This document shows, piece after piece, positions 56,278-64,000 of a DNA stretch of 64,000 bases. The stretch's first letter is position 1; the number at the start of each line of letters is the position of its first letter. The notes below the pieces were generated by a model, which saw nothing but the letters and a program-made list of their open reading frames with translations, was not told where the DNA came from and did not search any database. The position numbers were made by a program, and so were the translations under genes. This DNA is from Agaribacter marinus (GTDB lineage Bacteria; Pseudomonadota; Gammaproteobacteria; Enterobacterales; Alteromonadaceae): the NCBI RefSeq assembly GCF_030160655.1, contig NZ_BSOT01000005.1:1507546-1571545 (forward strand). The letters run 5' to 3'.

Positions 56278-56283
56278 AGTATA
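56278..56283 (-). promoter_or_regulatory. Candidate -10 box of the APE operon
   Basis: TATACT on the minus strand lies 25 bases before the first APE gene, a suitable -10 position. No good -35 element at 16-18 bases could be found (TTGCAT lies 20 bases upstream), so the promoter may need an activator. Confidence 0.3.
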
Positions 56284-56457
56284 ATAATTTTATTGATCCA
56301 TTAATGCAATCTAGACGTTTAAGATTTTTGCTCGCTTTTTATTGACTAAATTTTGCGATGTATTACTCTTTTCTTACCATCGCCATGGAAGTTTTACACG
56401 TCGGTGATTTAAACATGTCACTGAAAAAGTACTACGTACAATAAAATGGAGCACAGA

Positions 56458-56901
56458 ATGAAATTTTTAATCGCCATAAGCACTATCACCCTTTTGTTAG
56501 TTACATATCAAGCAAACGCCAGAGATTCTAAGTATATGTACCCAATTAAAGAGGCATTTGAGTCGGGGCAATTTCAAAATAGACTAGATCCAAACATCAA
56601 ATTTTATTGGGGAGAGCAAAAGCCAACTCAAAAAATTGAACGTTCCTTTGGTAAATATACAAGTAACAAAAAAACCAATGCGTTTAATAAAAGCGACCGT
56701 GAAGCATGTGAATGGGTGCTGCTATCTGCACTACTTTCCCTTGAAGAGCGTGCCAAGCGAGAAGGTGGTAATGCAGTAATAAATATCGCCAGTTATTACA
56801 AGAAAAATACAGTCGTTAGTGAAACAAACTACGAATGCCATGCAGGTACATTTATCGCAGGCGTAGCGTTGAACGGAGAAGTCGTTAAACTTGCTGAATA
56901 A
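56458..56901 (+). CDS. Small exported protein of unknown function beside the APE cluster
   Basis: The 147-residue protein has a signal peptide (residues 1-21, ending ANARD) and a mature part with two cysteines (EACEWVL and YECHAG) that may form a disulfide. It ends AGVALNGEVVKLAE. Similar proteins are found near APE clusters under a misleading excinuclease label; I see no nuclease motif. ATG 56458 was chosen because GGAG lies 6 bases upstream. It is divergent from the APE operon and overlaps the phosphopantetheinyl transferase start. Confidence 0.75.
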   Translation: MKFLIAISTITLLLVTYQANARDSKYMYPIKEAFESGQFQNRLDPNIKFYWGEQKPTQKIERSFGKYTSNKKTNAFNKSDREACEWVLLSALLSLEERAKREGGNAVINIASYYKKNTVVSETNYECHAGTFIAGVALNGEVVKLAE

Positions 56902-57532
56902 GCTAACGATATCCCCTAGCCTTCAATTGTGGGAAACGACTATTGAAGGCCCTACCATTGAATCCGCTCTCGGTATACAAGAGCACTTTAGTCAATCTGA
57001 ATATCAACAATTTTCGAACATTAAAAGCCCGAAGCGAGCAAACGAATACCTTGTGAGTCGGTGGTTAATACGACAAGCATTGTCTCAGACCTTTAATGTT
57101 AATAATGACTATTGGGAGATTGAAGATTACCCTAAATCGCTCCCGCATATAAAAAACATGCCCATACCACTTTTTTATAGCCTATCTCATAGTAAAGAGA
57201 GGGTCAGTTTTGCCATATCTGAAAATAGAGTAGGCCTCGACTTAGAAAAAGTTGTTGTCAAAAAAAAGTTAGTCCCTCTGGCGGAGCAGTTTATGCACTC
57301 AGATGAAATACAAGAATTAATTTCTAAAGATGCGCACGAACAACTGCGTTATTTCTATTTCATTTGGAGTGCAAAAGAAGCTTATTACAAGATGTTGCGA
57401 AAGAACGAGCAAGTAGGCCATGTATTTAGTGAGTATATGATTACGCCGCTTGTGCTAAATAATAAGAATTTGTCCATACATGACTTGAGCAATGACAGCT
57501 TTGCTAAAATTGTTATCCAATATGCAATTTAG
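56891..57532 (+). CDS. Sfp-type 4'-phosphopantetheinyl transferase
   Basis: This enzyme transfers the phosphopantetheine arm from CoA to the Ser of carrier proteins. The 213-residue protein has the Sfp-family motifs: SHSKERV, VGLDLE with the metal-binding acids, and FIWSAKEAYYK. The start is TTG at 56891, overlapping the preceding stop by 11 bases; GGAG is 12 bases upstream, so initiation is weak and probably coupled. Its place next to the APE operon makes the two carrier proteins its likely targets. Confidence 0.9.
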   Translation: MLNKLTISPSLQLWETTIEGPTIESALGIQEHFSQSEYQQFSNIKSPKRANEYLVSRWLIRQALSQTFNVNNDYWEIEDYPKSLPHIKNMPIPLFYSLSHSKERVSFAISENRVGLDLEKVVVKKKLVPLAEQFMHSDEIQELISKDAHEQLRYFYFIWSAKEAYYKMLRKNEQVGHVFSEYMITPLVLNNKNLSIHDLSNDSFAKIVIQYAI

Positions 57533-57604
57533 TCAATACAAGTGAAAATGGTTTAGAGCTAGATTTTAAAGTGTCATAGATTTCGTTAATCATACACATC
57601 GTCG

Positions 57605-58300
57605 CTATATTGCCATTGCCGAATACTTTGAAAGTCGTATCGTATTGCCTAGTGATTGATACCAATCATTGTATACCAAGTCGAAGCTACTCAACTCAAC
57701 ACGACCAAAATCACGCTCCCTATTTTCTTGGCAGAATTTTAGTAGCTGAGGACAATTATTTATTTCATTGCTAAATCGTACAACCGTGCTGTGCGCTGTC
57801 GTAAGTTTATATCTCGTATCAAACGTATAGTGCAGCCCAGCATCACGGAAATTGTTACGCAGACTATCTCTTAATTCATTTAACCTGTCTTTATCTGAGT
57901 ATCCTTGAATGACAATACAAGAAGGTGATGCACTAATACCTTTAAATTGAATTGTTATTGGCTCCGCAGTTCTCATGGACTCTTGAAAGACTTCCATATA
58001 TCTGTTTTCATCAATGCTAGATAGTGTAAAGCCATCAACGCATGAAATGATGGATAAGATTGTCAGATGAATTTCGTTTACCGGTTGAACATATAGACTC
58101 GGTTCAATCTCTTTGATTTCTTCGGTGAAGGCGCAAATTTTCTCAGTGGTTTTGAGGGAGTTTTCATTCAAATATGAGAGTGCCGTAATCCCTCTACGTA
58201 AATCTCTACTAGAATTAATATTCTTATCTATTTCATATTGATTGCTTACAATAGATTTTTCAAATCGCTCCCACATCTCGTCATAAATTGCTTGGATCAT
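57605..58300 (-). CDS. 2H phosphoesterase (2'-5' RNA ligase-like)
   Basis: The 231-residue protein has two His-x-Thr motifs, HLT in EIHLTILSII and HST in TTAHSTVVRF, spaced as in the 2H phosphoesterase superfamily, whose members open or close cyclic phosphates in RNA or nucleotides. It has no signal peptide, so it acts in the cytoplasm. It is longer at the N-terminus than the minimal family domain; residues 1-70 look helical. The substrate is unknown. It is isolated from its neighbours. Confidence 0.75.
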   Translation of the reverse strand: MIQAIYDEMWERFEKSIVSNQYEIDKNINSSRDLRRGITALSYLNENSLKTTEKICAFTEEIKEIEPSLYVQPVNEIHLTILSIISCVDGFTLSSIDENRYMEVFQESMRTAEPITIQFKGISASPSCIVIQGYSDKDRLNELRDSLRNNFRDAGLHYTFDTRYKLTTAHSTVVRFSNEINNCPQLLKFCQENRERDFGRVELSSFDLVYNDWYQSLGNTIRLSKYSAMAI

Positions 58301-58337
58301 AGTATTTCTCTGCTAAATACGGCGCGTATCACGTATT

Positions 58338-58475
58338 TCATGAGTGACGCTTGTGCCTACCCTTACCTTTATAATCGTTGACTGACGTGTGAGCGTCTAG
58401 TTGAGCTACAACTGGAACAGCAGCACCTTTCGCATATTTAATCGCAAAGCCGCGCATGTATGAATAGTTGTCCAT
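58338..58475 (-). other. 45-codon open frame just after the GFA gene, of doubtful status
   Basis: The frame starts at ATG 58475 and ends at TGA 58340. It is in the same frame as the GFA gene, and the few codons between that stop and this ATG are also open. There is no ribosome site. Its basic Gly-rich tail (YKGKGRHKRHS) does not match a family I recognise. It may be chance or a remnant. Confidence 0.2.
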
Positions 58476-58517
58476 TGCCGGTGACAATTGTGACCCAAGA
58501 GCGCTTACATTCTGTCG

Positions 58518-58907
58518 TTAGGTGCCATTGTCAACTTGAATATTCCACCACTTTGGTTTTTTAGACACGTACGAATGCGCCACAGGTTTTAACTCCTTGC
58601 GATTTGGCGAGTCAAATGACCCCAGCACCAAGGCCACTATAGGGTCATCATCTATTGCTCCGAGTGTGCTTCCGCAAATTTCACAAAAACTCCTTGATGA
58701 ATAGTCGGATGTTCGCCAAAGTCTTGGTTCACCTCCTGGCCCATTCCAAGTGACGCACTGCTTCTCAAATTCAACCCACGCTAGCGTTAACGAGCCAGAA
58801 TGACGTTGGCAAAGTTTGCACGAGCAAGTATGAGGTTTATTTGGACTACCTGTCGCGGTATACCTAATGTTTCCGCACAAACAACCACCGTTATAAGTTT
58901 TTGTCAT
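58518..58907 (-). CDS. GFA/CENP-V-domain zinc protein
   Basis: The 129-residue protein has the Cys pattern of the glutathione-dependent formaldehyde-activating/CENP-V family: GGCLCGNIRY, CSCKLCQRHSG and FCEICGSTLG, which bind two zinc ions. Members act on or near glutathione conjugates, but most are uncharacterised. Length and motifs are complete. It is alone in a region of mixed genes. Confidence 0.9.
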   Translation of the reverse strand: MTKTYNGGCLCGNIRYTATGSPNKPHTCSCKLCQRHSGSLTLAWVEFEKQCVTWNGPGGEPRLWRTSDYSSRSFCEICGSTLGAIDDDPIVALVLGSFDSPNRKELKPVAHSYVSKKPKWWNIQVDNGT

Positions 58908-59020
58908 CTTGTTCCCTTACAATTTACGATCATTGCGCATAAGACGGCACATAGCGGGTTAGTTTATATAATGACACTTTAAACGAATGAAACTCGCAAG
59001 TAAATTTGTTCCAGCGACCT

Positions 59021-60031
59021 CTAGATTGCTTGCTTTAGCAACTGTTCAAACATTGCTGATTCCAGCTCTCTTGTCCATTTTCCGCCAGATGAGGTCAATA
59101 AAATTAGGCCAACGTTAGCTTCGGGTGAAAACCGGTAATTGCTCGCAAAACCATCTAAGTCGCCACCGTGGCTATAGTCTATACTTTTTGGTAATACCCT
59201 TTTAACTAGCCCGTAACCATAAGTCGTGTTTTCCCCATAAAAATCATTGGTAAGCTCTGTTAGAAAAAGGTCACTATTGTTCTTTGTGTTTTTGTACGCA
59301 CTCAATTGCGCCAACATTAACCTTGATAGATCTTCAATATTGCTAAATAAACCGCCCGCTGGTGTTATTTTTCCCATTTCCCAAGGTTGAGTCGCAATAG
59401 CTCTATTGTCTTTGCGGTAAGGCGTTGCCACTCGCTGTTGTTGCGCTTTATTGAGACTGACCTTGGTGTTGTTTAAATCATAAGGTTGGCTGATGTATTT
59501 TGTCACCAATTGCGCATAACTTTGTCCACTTACACGTTCGCAAATATAGCCTAAAATGGCATAACCGGAATTAGAATAGGCAAGTTTACTGCCCGGCGGG
59601 AACTTTAATTGGATATTATCTAAACCTGCTAGTAGTTGCATTTCTGAGTAGCCGCCCAGCATAGAGTCACCATCAATACGACCATTGTTAAGGGCCCAAC
59701 CTGGGATACCTGACCGATGATGAATGAGATCTTGAATCGTTATATGCTGTAATGTTTGAGCTGCTTGTGAAGAAATAGTTTCGGGTAAATAACTCACAAT
59801 ACGGGCATCTAATACGAGCTTGCCTTCATCAACCAAGTGCTTAACTACAATACCGGTAAACATTTTGGTTAATGAACCTATTTGAAACATGGTTTCATTA
59901 TCAATCGCAATGTGCGTTTTTCTATTTTGTTTGCCAAACCCTGTAATATTAACCACTTTACCATCGCGAATAATGGCAACCGCTAATGCAGGAATGTTAT
60001 TGTCGCGCACGGCCTTTTCAGCCACATTCAA
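59021..60031 (-). CDS. Beta-lactamase-family serine hydrolase lacking its N-terminal export signal
   Basis: The 336-codon frame encodes a class C beta-lactamase-like/penicillin-binding-type hydrolase with Ser-x-x-Lys in GSLTK, Tyr-x-Asn in YSNSG and HGG in YSHGGD. Homologues are usually exported. Here the only start is TTG at 60031, directly before the conserved domain, with no ribosome site. Upstream the same frame stays open for about 45 codons into the arsR 3' end, with a Cys in GSGACAG and no start codon. The signal peptide therefore seems to have been lost, perhaps when the arsR region arrived. It may be a decaying gene. Confidence 0.75.
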   Translation of the reverse strand: MNVAEKAVRDNNIPALAVAIIRDGKVVNITGFGKQNRKTHIAIDNETMFQIGSLTKMFTGIVVKHLVDEGKLVLDARIVSYLPETISSQAAQTLQHITIQDLIHHRSGIPGWALNNGRIDGDSMLGGYSEMQLLAGLDNIQLKFPPGSKLAYSNSGYAILGYICERVSGQSYAQLVTKYISQPYDLNNTKVSLNKAQQQRVATPYRKDNRAIATQPWEMGKITPAGGLFSNIEDLSRLMLAQLSAYKNTKNNSDLFLTELTNDFYGENTTYGYGLVKRVLPKSIDYSHGGDLDGFASNYRFSPEANVGLILLTSSGGKWTRELESAMFEQLLKQAI

Positions 60032-60093
60032 TAAGTCAGAATTTAAGCTGCCACTATTATTGAGAGATAGATGACCCGCGCAAGCACCGGAAC

Positions 60094-60402
60094 CTATTTT
60101 TTTATATTTTCCAATAGAGTATTTAGTAGGTTTGGAAATTTCATATTGAGTTCTTTTAGGCGTAAGAGATTAAAATGCTCTTTACCCTCAACAGTTGTTT
60201 CAATTATGCCCGCTTCTCTAAGAATTTTAAAATGATGCGACATACTTGATTTAGGCCTATCTACACCGAGCTCACCACAAGTCATAGGCCGGGAACTTTC
60301 TTTAAGCTGACGAACAATATCAATACGCGTTGAATCTGAAAAAGCATACATGATGTCTACTAGTTCAATTTGCTCAATTAAAGGATGCTTTATATTTCTC
60401 AT
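60094..60402 (-). CDS. ArsR-family transcriptional repressor
   Basis: The 102-residue protein is a winged helix-turn-helix regulator with DSTRIDIVRQL, CGELGVDRPKSSMSHHFKIL and the wing AGIIETTVEGKEHF. It has no obvious metal-binding Cys pair beyond one Cys in the helix-turn-helix, so it is likely to sense a small molecule rather than metal. It is divergent from the PRISE-like reductase, with a palindromic operator in the 84-base gap, so it probably represses both itself and that gene. Confidence 0.9.
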   Translation of the reverse strand: MRNIKHPLIEQIELVDIMYAFSDSTRIDIVRQLKESSRPMTCGELGVDRPKSSMSHHFKILREAGIIETTVEGKEHFNLLRLKELNMKFPNLLNTLLENIKK

Positions 60403-60424
60403 ATTTTTTATTTTAACTTATCTC

Positions 60425-60453
60425 TTGAACAAGTTCTATTGTTCGATTATATT
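60425..60453 (+). promoter_or_regulatory. Sigma-70 promoter of the PRISE-like reductase gene
   Basis: TTGAAC (60425-60430) and TATATT (60448-60453) are spaced by exactly 17 bases. On the opposite strand TATAAT (60451 to 60446) offers a -10 box for arsR. Both promoters overlap the palindromic operator. Confidence 0.75.
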
Positions 60454-60468
60454 CGAACAATAGAACTT
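60431..60468. promoter_or_regulatory. Perfect 16-bp inverted repeat, likely ArsR operator
   Basis: AAGTTCTATTGTTCGA (60431-60446) is repeated as its exact reverse complement at 60453-60468 with a 6-base spacer TTATAT. It covers the promoter spacer and -10 region between the divergent arsR and reductase genes, the right place for repressor binding. Its ends match the ATTGTTCGAA-type half-sites expected of ArsR dimers only in general form. Confidence 0.85.
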
Positions 60469-60486
60469 AATAAAAGAGTATAAAGC

Positions 60487-61542
60487 ATGAACATAAACAA
60501 AAAAGTAGCGCTGGTTGTTGGAGATCAAGGAGTTATAGGTAAAAACTTAGTTAAACATTTATTATCATTGCCTGATTGGGAAATTGTCGGGTTGTCTAGA
60601 CGCGAAGCTAACGAACATCCCAGAATTAGGCATATTGCTGTAGATTTGCTCAATCATGGCGATAGCGTAAAAAAACTAAGTGGCTTAACGCATATCACAC
60701 ATATTTTTTATGCCGCATTTCAAGATCGCCCCACATGGTCGGAATTAGTTGCTCCTAACCTTACAATGTTAGTTAATGTCGTTGAAATAATTGAAAAATC
60801 TTCGAGAAATTTAAAACACGTTAGCTTGATGCAAGGTTATAAAGTTTATGGTGCTCATCTTGGTCCATTTAAAACTCCAGCAAAAGAATCTGATCCAAAT
60901 CATATGCCGCCAGAATTTAACATTGATCAACAAAACTTTTTAGAACATAAACAAGCAGGTAAAGCATGGGGCTGGTCTGCTATTCGTCCATCTGTTGTTT
61001 GTGGCTTTTCAGTAGGAAGTCCTATGAATTTAGCGATGGTAATAGCTATTTATGCCTCGATAACAAAAGAACTTGATTTACCACTTCGCTTTCCTGGGAA
61101 AGCCACGGCCTATCACAATTTGTTAGAAATGACAGATGCTTCTCTTTTAGCTAAAGCAACAGTATGGGCCGCGACGGATGAAAAATGTGAGAATCAAGCA
61201 TTCAATATTAGTAATGGGGATCTCTTTAGATGGGACGATCTTTGGCCTAAAATAGCAAATTATTTTGATTTAGACGTAGCCCCTCCCCTACAAATGTCAC
61301 TTAACACAGTCATGAATGACAAAGATAACGTATGGGAAAATATGGTTAAAAAATACGATCTTCACTATTCCTATGATCAAGTATCATCGTGGGGATTCGG
61401 TGATGCTGTTTTCTCGTGGGACTATGATTTTATCGCAGATGGAACAAAAGCTCGTCGCCTTGGTTTTCATGAATTTATCGAAACAGAATCTATGTTTTTT
61501 GATATTTTTGATAGTTTCAGAAATAAAAAAGTCATTCCTTAA
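60487..61542 (+). CDS. PRISE-like NAD(P)-dependent reductase (extended SDR)
   Basis: The 351-residue protein is an extended short-chain dehydrogenase with GDQGVIGKNL for cofactor binding and the PRISE-family block MQGYKVYGAHLGPFKTPAKE, where K119 is in the catalytic position. Relatives (progesterone 5-beta-reductase/iridoid synthase) reduce activated C=C bonds of enones. The family Tyr usually found in an FYY motif appears here as FNI (residues 144-146), so I146 replaces the catalytic Tyr. It is divergent from arsR and likely induced by the signal that ArsR senses. The substrate is unknown. Confidence 0.85.
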   Translation: MNINKKVALVVGDQGVIGKNLVKHLLSLPDWEIVGLSRREANEHPRIRHIAVDLLNHGDSVKKLSGLTHITHIFYAAFQDRPTWSELVAPNLTMLVNVVEIIEKSSRNLKHVSLMQGYKVYGAHLGPFKTPAKESDPNHMPPEFNIDQQNFLEHKQAGKAWGWSAIRPSVVCGFSVGSPMNLAMVIAIYASITKELDLPLRFPGKATAYHNLLEMTDASLLAKATVWAATDEKCENQAFNISNGDLFRWDDLWPKIANYFDLDVAPPLQMSLNTVMNDKDNVWENMVKKYDLHYSYDQVSSWGFGDAVFSWDYDFIADGTKARRLGFHEFIETESMFFDIFDSFRNKKVIP

Positions 61543-61586
61543 ATATCTGGAAACAACTGTTATGACATTCACATAACGCTCAAATT

Positions 61587-61630
61587 AGGACAGATAATAG
61601 TTGGATTATATTCCATTATCAACCTGTCCT
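61587..61630. other. Imperfect inverted repeat between convergent genes
   Basis: AGGACAG (61587-61593) pairs with CTGTCCT (61624-61630), and flanking AAATTAG and CTAATTT extend it with a bulge. The loop is about 30 bases. It lies between the reductase and VCBS genes and may be a weak terminator. Confidence 0.3.
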
Positions 61631-61662
61631 ATCTAATTTAACCAGATCAACCTATCACTGCA

Positions 61663-63594
61663 CTACCGTTCGGCACTAGGAAACACACCAACCGAGAACA
61701 GTCGGTTAGCGTCAATATTTGAATATGTCTTGACGTTGCCATCTCGCCATCTAACAGTGAGATTTTTAATAGTGCTGACGTCAGCCAACCCGAAATGCGC
61801 GATACTTAGCGTACTTTGAGAGAAAGAAGCGCCTGCAGAACCAACAGTTTTGGTCAAGGTAAATGTGTCTGTTTCTACTGTGATTTTAGCTGCCAGTGGA
61901 TCCACACCTTCATCTGAGTAACCTACACGGACAAGTAAATACTGGTTAGTATCGCCAATCGCCATCGTATTTTTAAACATGTGCCATCTGCCCTCGTCAT
62001 CACCACTTAAAATGTCAATCGCACCGTCCATGTTGTAGTCAAATGCAGCGCCCATGTCACCATGTGCACCGTGTTCGAACGCATTGGCACCATGATTAAG
62101 TTCGGCGCTAAAGCTACCATCACCTTGATTGACAAATAGCGCATCAGGTAAACGAGTGTTTAATTTCCCAAATCGATAAATAAATAAGTCGGTTAAGCCG
62201 TCATTGTTGAAATCACCATGAGTTACTCCCCAATTATTGTATATTGATTCAGCGGGAAGTGTTTGGGATACATCGACAAAGCGACCGCCCTCATTTTTAA
62301 GCAGGATGTCTGGCACATTGTTGTAGTCAACTGGCGCCCAACGAGGTAGAACTTCAGACACTCCCTCGACTGAGCCTCGCATATCCCACGCTAAGTTGCC
62401 AAATAACTTCCATTCTAAACGCCATTTTCCATCACCTAAATAGCCTAAAAACCAGCCAAACTCTTCTATTTCTTCGGGAAACCCTGCAGCGTCTGAAGGA
62501 GAAAACTGCCTTTCTATTTCAACACTATCAAAACGCACCTTCTCGGCTCCGACATAGAGTGGCATCGGATCTTTTTGCTTCCAAGGAAAATGACCAAAAT
62601 CCAATAGTTTGATATTGCCGCCTGCAACAAACTCTATACCGTCATGTCCATTTCGGCCCGAATCACGTAAGTCGAATCGTTTTTTATCGGGTGTGAAATC
62701 AAGCGCGTTATTCGCTATTTTAGAATAAACTTTGCCTCGGGCAAGATACAAGTCGATATCACCATCGTTATCAATATCAGGCGCCGCCGCTGCCAGAATC
62801 AATTCAGCATGTCGGTGCTCGGGGGGCAATACTTCGTTGCTTACGTCAGTAAAAGTAAAGTCATTATTGCCCTGCCAAATAGACAAAGGTGAAAACAGAA
62901 TTACATCTATAATGTCATCGTTGTTGTAGTCTGTAAGTAATGCTCTTTCAGCGTTAGCATGTTCAAAATTCGGGCTCTTTCGGTATTGAAACTTACCATC
63001 GCCGATATTCTCGAACACGACATTGCGAGGTTTTTCTCGGTTTACAAACTGAATAGCGTTGATCTCGAAAAAATCTAAATCACCGTCAGAATCAAGATCA
63101 ACCCATTTGACCGAGCGCCCTCTAGCGCCGTAATCCTCTATTCCTGAGTTTTTGGTGATATCGATAAATGTTCCATTTTGATTAAGAAAGAGATGTGGTG
63201 GTTTGGGTTGAGTGCCAGTGCCGCCGCCAACCGATACAAGTAAATCCATATCTCCATCTAGGTCCAGGTCACCCGGAGCCATACCATGAACATCCGCTTT
63301 TTTGAAGAAATTTTCTTTGTCGAACGTATAGTCTGCATTGCCCCAAAATAAATGAGGAGCATTTGTGTCGTGGTCAGTGAGTAATAAATCGTAGAATCCA
63401 TCATGATTCATGTCGGCAACCGCCGGACCGCCGTACTTCATCCCTGAAGGGGTAGCGAGACCAACTTCATCTGTTACATTTTCGAACTGCGTTTGTGTCT
63501 CAGTTACTGATGTATTGCTTGCGCTTTGGCACCCAGACAAAATAAACAATGTGATTGGGAAAATAACGCTGTACTTGCTTACTTGAAAAGACAT
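61663..63594 (-). CDS. CRTAC1-like VCBS-repeat lipoprotein with ASPIC/UnbV domain
   Basis: The 643-residue protein is exported as a lipoprotein (signal peptide ending in lipobox LSGC). The mature part has several calcium-binding FG-GAP/VCBS repeats of the DxDxDG type (DLDLDGDMD, DLDSDGDLD, DIDNDGDID, DFNNDGLTD, DYNMDGAID) forming a beta-propeller. The C-terminus has an ASPIC/UnbV domain. Such proteins occur on marine bacterial surfaces with unknown roles, perhaps in binding or polysaccharide use. ATG 63594 was chosen because GGAA lies about 6 bases upstream; an earlier ATG at 63606 lacks one. Confidence 0.85.
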   Translation of the reverse strand: MSFQVSKYSVIFPITLFILSGCQSASNTSVTETQTQFENVTDEVGLATPSGMKYGGPAVADMNHDGFYDLLLTDHDTNAPHLFWGNADYTFDKENFFKKADVHGMAPGDLDLDGDMDLLVSVGGGTGTQPKPPHLFLNQNGTFIDITKNSGIEDYGARGRSVKWVDLDSDGDLDFFEINAIQFVNREKPRNVVFENIGDGKFQYRKSPNFEHANAERALLTDYNNDDIIDVILFSPLSIWQGNNDFTFTDVSNEVLPPEHRHAELILAAAAPDIDNDGDIDLYLARGKVYSKIANNALDFTPDKKRFDLRDSGRNGHDGIEFVAGGNIKLLDFGHFPWKQKDPMPLYVGAEKVRFDSVEIERQFSPSDAAGFPEEIEEFGWFLGYLGDGKWRLEWKLFGNLAWDMRGSVEGVSEVLPRWAPVDYNNVPDILLKNEGGRFVDVSQTLPAESIYNNWGVTHGDFNNDGLTDLFIYRFGKLNTRLPDALFVNQGDGSFSAELNHGANAFEHGAHGDMGAAFDYNMDGAIDILSGDDEGRWHMFKNTMAIGDTNQYLLVRVGYSDEGVDPLAAKITVETDTFTLTKTVGSAGASFSQSTLSIAHFGLADVSTIKNLTVRWRDGNVKTYSNIDANRLFSVGVFPSAER

Positions 63595-63783
63595 AGACAA
63601 TTCCATTAATTTAAAACAGTGTTAACGTATTGTGTTGAGTGTAGGGAAATAACACATTTATTTGCTTAACATTCTGAGCACAAGTAAAATGTTAGTTGCT
63701 TTAAATATACTCTACTTCATTTCAGCATCACTTTGGGACAGGTTCGTCACTCTTTCGATGTGATTGCGACGAACAGCAACGGT

Positions 63784-64000
63784 CTATTTTTCTATTGACA
63801 ATGAGTTATCGTTTTCACCAATAAATTCAATTGAGAAACCTTTACCGTTTTCTCCTGAAACAAAGACAGTAATACTTTTCTCTTTGTTCAATTGATATCT
63901 AATCTTCTTAGGGAAATCATGTAGTGAGTTTTCGAATATCGCAGATTTAGCTGAGCAACTTGTTAATTTGAAAGCAATGGGTAAATCATTACTAGCAACT
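63784..64000 (-). CDS. 3' end of an unidentified gene
   Basis: The last 72 codons of a minus-strand gene run off the window edge and end at TAG 63786-63784. The visible part is Ser/Lys/Asn-rich with alternating hydrophobic residues (KSITVFVSG, KGFSIEFIG), like a beta-sheet protein, and one Cys in KLTSCSAK. I cannot assign a family. The beginning lies beyond base 64000. It is 190 bases upstream of the VCBS lipoprotein gene, on the same strand. Confidence 0.6.
   Translation of the reverse strand, partial: VASNDLPIAFKLTSCSAKSAIFENSLHDFPKKIRYQLNKEKSITVFVSGENGKGFSIEFIGENDNSLSIEK

Noticed and set aside
58338-58540. Integron attC site after the GFA gene
   Set aside because: ACCTAAC resembles one core site, but no matching GTTRRRY lies within the next 200 bases and no folded attC structure could be drawn.

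Overview
The window looks like a chromosomal segment of a marine gammaproteobacterium of the Alteromonadales (Alteromonadaceae-like). The reasons are the Vibrio/Alteromonas-type polar flagellar gene order, the flrABC regulators with sigma-54 promoters, the ParC/ParP polar chemotaxis genes, a TonB receptor, several sulfatases and an aryl polyene cluster. Base composition is AT-leaning. GTG and TTG starts are common, and many starts below were moved from the longest reading frame to one with a better Shine-Dalgarno sequence or signal peptide.

Layout. 1-6.2 kb: two exported sulfatases (the first cut by the window edge), an S9-family peptidase gene broken by one in-frame TGA, and an exported M24 peptidase. 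6.2-41 kb: a flagellar and chemotaxis superlocus, nearly all on the minus strand. In transcription order it holds flrA; flrBC; fliEFGHIJ; fliKLMNOPQR-flhB; flhA-flhF-flhG-fliA-cheY-cheZ-cheA; parC-parP-cheW; and a DUF2802 gene. Four -24/-12 promoters can be read in front of fliE, flrB, fliK and flhA. Foreign-looking surface genes interrupt the locus: a DUF4402-like protein and a TonB receptor between flhA and flhB, and a PEP-CTERM-like secreted protein plus a small membrane protein between fliJ and fliK. cheB is absent from its usual place after cheA.

41.1-57.5 kb: an aryl polyene (APE) pigment cluster. Seventeen tightly overlapping minus-strand genes encode two ketosynthases, a chain-length-factor-like protein, a ketoreductase, two hotdog dehydratase domains (one fused to the AMP-ligase), two acyl carrier proteins, acyl- and glycosyltransferases, a thioesterase, a LolA-like carrier, an MMPL exporter, a DUF3261 lipoprotein and a flavoprotein with halogenase hallmarks. 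A phosphopantetheinyl transferase that could activate the carrier proteins is divergently encoded beside it. Together these would build a polyene on an aryl starter, attach it to a lipid and move it to the outer membrane.

57.6-64 kb: a mixed accessory region with a 2H phosphoesterase, a GFA/CENP-V protein, a serine hydrolase that has lost its export signal, an ArsR repressor divergent from a PRISE-like reductase with a perfect palindromic operator between them, a CRTAC1-like VCBS lipoprotein, and the 3' end of an unidentified gene.
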